7,847 nucleotides of DNA from contig JAAVIG010000111.1 in assembly GCA_014796735.1 (NCBI GenBank), forward strand, positions 1 through 7,847, read 5' to 3'. A model generated the notes under the pieces. That model ran no database searches. It had not been told where the DNA came from and saw only the letters and a list, made by a program, of their open reading frames with translations. This DNA comes from Oscillospiraceae bacterium (GTDB taxonomy: Bacteria > Bacillota > Clostridia > Oscillospirales > Ruminococcaceae). Position 1 is the stretch's first letter. Each line of letters starts with the position of its first letter. A program made the position numbers and the translations under genes. Below, piece after piece: positions 6,355 to 7,847 of this stretch.

Positions 6355-7419
6355 TTAACCCTCGAAAAATCCGCTCTCGGGCTTAATATCGATCTTGTAG
6401 CCCGTAAGCTTTGCCGCAAGCTTCGCGTTCTGACCCTTGTTTCCTATGGCAAGTGAAAGCTGATTGTCGGGCACAAGCACGGTACACGCCTTGACCTCTT
6501 CATCGGGAATATCAACGCTTATAACGTCCGCGGGCTTAAGCGACTGCTTGATAAACTCACGAGGATCCTCGTTGTAAATAACAATGTCGATCTTTTCCCC
6601 GCAAAGCTCGTCGCATATCTTCGAAATTCTGCTTCTCTGCGGTCCGATACACGCGCCAAGCGGGTCTACGTTGGGATCGTTGCTTACCACCGCCATTTTG
6701 CTGCGCTGACCCGGCTCGCGGCTGATAGACTTTATCTCCACAATCCCCTCGTATATCTCGGGAACCTCCTGCTCGAACAGCCTTTTAATAAGGTCGCGGC
6801 TGGTTCTGCTTATTCTGAGCATCGGTCTGCGGTCTGTAGGCGAAGCGCCGCTTACGAAAACCTTAATCATATCGTTTTCATGCAGATCGTCTCCCGCCAG
6901 CTGATCGCTCCTGAACAAGGTGACCTCGTTTCCTTTTATCTCAACGGTAGCGTTGCCCGTAGCGGGCTCAACCTTGATGACCTTTACGCTGACAGCCTCG
7001 TTCTGAAGCTCTCCCCACTGCTCAACAAGCTTGCTGCGCTCAACGTCCTTTATTCCCTGCTTCATTACCTGCTTTGCCGTCTGAGCCGCGATTCTGCCGA
7101 AATGCATTGTGTCCAGAGGAATAACGCAGGTATCTCCGACTTTATATCTCTTGCTGTACTTCTTTGCCGCTTCAAGCAGTATCTGATTCGCGTCGTCCTC
7201 TACCTCCTCGACGATCTCCTTTAACAAAGCGACCTCCAGCGCACCTGTTTTTTCGTTTATTGTATATTTAACGTTCTCGCATCTGGGGTACTCCTTTTTT
7301 ACGGCAATCCCCACAGCGGTCTCTATTTTTTCAATAAGCAGCTCGGTCTCGATCCCTTTTTCCTCCGCGAGCATCTTCAATGCCTCGTAAAAGCTTACAT
7401 TTTTTTCATTGGCAGCCAT
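6355..7419 (-). CDS. nusA: Transcription termination/antitermination factor NusA
   Basis: NusA binds RNA polymerase and nascent RNA, enhancing pausing and intrinsic termination and serving antitermination complexes. The protein is 354 residues, the short form without the E. coli-type C-terminal acidic repeats, as in most Bacillota. Order: polymerase-binding N-terminal domain (about 1-125, with FYEALKMLAEEKGIE), S1 domain (about 135-200), KH1 (about 230-298) and KH2 (about 299-350). KH2 keeps its GXXG loop as GNKG (326-329). In KH1 the loop reads GPQR (259-262): Arg stands where the family has Gly, while flanking residues (CIG, SRI, GEKIDIV) are conserved. ATG 7419 has AGGAGG (7429-7434) 9 nt upstream. 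The gene lies 73 nt after rimP and 27 nt before rnpM. There are no frameshifts. Confidence 0.99.
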   Translation of the reverse strand: MAANEKNVSFYEALKMLAEEKGIETELLIEKIETAVGIAVKKEYPRCENVKYTINEKTGALEVALLKEIVEEVEDDANQILLEAAKKYSKRYKVGDTCVIPLDTMHFGRIAAQTAKQVMKQGIKDVERSKLVEQWGELQNEAVSVKVIKVEPATGNATVEIKGNEVTLFRSDQLAGDDLHENDMIKVFVSGASPTDRRPMLRISRTSRDLIKRLFEQEVPEIYEGIVEIKSISREPGQRSKMAVVSNDPNVDPLGACIGPQRSRISKICDELCGEKIDIVIYNEDPREFIKQSLKPADVISVDIPDEEVKACTVLVPDNQLSLAIGNKGQNAKLAAKLTGYKIDIKPESGFFEG

Positions 7420-7492
7420 TGCAGCATTCCTCCTGTGAATATCGGCTTATATTTATTTTAATTTTTCGTTTTTGCATTATCGAACAAAACGT

Positions 7493-7847
7493 TTACCGTT
7501 CGTCGGCGCTGTCTTCCGTTTCGCCGCACCCGGTATTTTCTTCCGTCTCCCCCGCGCTCTCAGTATCGGCTTCGCGATCGTCAAAATATTCCTCTTCGGC
7601 GATCTCTTCAAGTTCTTCAAGCTCTTCGGGCTCGTAATTGACCTTTATGCACTTTGAAAGCTTGATTTTCTCGCCGTCCACGGTAATCATACCCTCAGCT
7701 TGGTCATATTCCTCAAGAATACCTATCTTGTAGCTTTCCGTGCCCTCCGTCCTTACCTGCGCGCTTACACGCTGACCCAAAGCGGAATTGAAATGCTCCG
7801 GTTTTCTTAATTTTCTGTACACTCCCGGAGTTCCGATCTCAAGAATA
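7493..7847 (-). CDS. rimP: Ribosome maturation factor RimP (C-terminal part; 5' end outside window)
   Basis: RimP assists 30S subunit maturation. Only the last 117 codons are in the window; the frame is open to the edge. The partial protein starts ILEIGTPGVYRKLRKPEHF, matching the family segment usually written LEVSSPGLDRPL..P.HF at the junction between the N-terminal domain and the SH3-like C-terminal domain. The SH3 core follows (LGQRVSAQVR, IGILEEYD, MITVDGEKIKLSKCIKVN). The family's SSPG is GTPG here. The last 46 residues (7496-7633) form an acidic tail in which half the residues are Asp or Glu, longer than usual. GTG at 7822 is only an internal valine codon, not a start. Its position directly before nusA is the standard operon order and supports the call. 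Confidence 0.92.
   Translation of the reverse strand, partial: ILEIGTPGVYRKLRKPEHFNSALGQRVSAQVRTEGTESYKIGILEEYDQAEGMITVDGEKIKLSKCIKVNYEPEELEELEEIAEEEYFDDREADTESAGETEENTGCGETEDSADER

Noticed and set aside
7820..7822. GTG at 7822 as the start of a 109-residue protein
   Set aside because: The frame is open to the window edge and the preceding codons (ILEIGTPG) match the conserved RimP inter-domain segment, so this is an internal valine of a truncated rimP.

Overview
The window is a run of eight co-directional genes on the minus strand. Transcription enters at the right-hand edge and leaves at the left. In transcription order they are rimP (3' part only), nusA, rnpM/ylxR, ylxQ, infB, rbfA, nrnA and truB (its 3' end lies beyond the window). 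This is the conserved bacterial transcription/translation-factor operon in the arrangement seen in Clostridia: ylxR-ylxQ follow nusA, a DHH phosphoesterase sits between rbfA and truB, and ylxP is absent between infB and rbfA. NusA lacks the C-terminal acidic repeats found in E. coli. Moderate GC content, strong GGAGG-type ribosome binding sites and this order suggest a Bacillota member of class Clostridia. A gut Oscillospirales/Ruminococcaceae-type organism is my guess; there is no rRNA or other marker to prove it.

Layout, right to left. 7847-7493 is the C-terminal part of RimP with an acidic tail. 7419-6355 is NusA. 6327-6049 is RnpM (GTG start). 6052-5738 is the L7Ae-like YlxQ (TTG start, overlapping the rnpM stop by 4 nt). 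5680-2945 is IF2, with a long charged and Asn/Gln-rich N-terminal region. The gap from 2944 to 2755 holds two hairpins, the second a good intrinsic terminator. 2754-2344 is RbfA, 2313-1354 is NrnA, the 123-nt gap 1353-1231 holds inverted repeats, and 1230-1 is TruB with an unfinished acidic C-terminal extension. No gene-free stretch exceeds 300 bases, and I see no plus-strand gene, tRNA, rRNA, CRISPR array or mobile element.

The genes form one functional theme. NusA governs pausing, termination and antitermination. RnpM and YlxQ are small RNA-binding proteins. IF2 places initiator tRNA and joins the subunits. RimP and RbfA mature the 30S subunit. NrnA degrades the shortest RNA fragments and pAp. 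TruB makes pseudouridine 55 in tRNA. I do not see an undescribed system. The points worth a second look are loss of the second Gly of the GXXG loop in NusA KH1, an apparent terminator in mid-operon after infB, Glu-rich disordered tails on three of the seven protein termini visible here, a TruB frame that runs at least 120 residues past its normal end, and several small dyad structures between genes.
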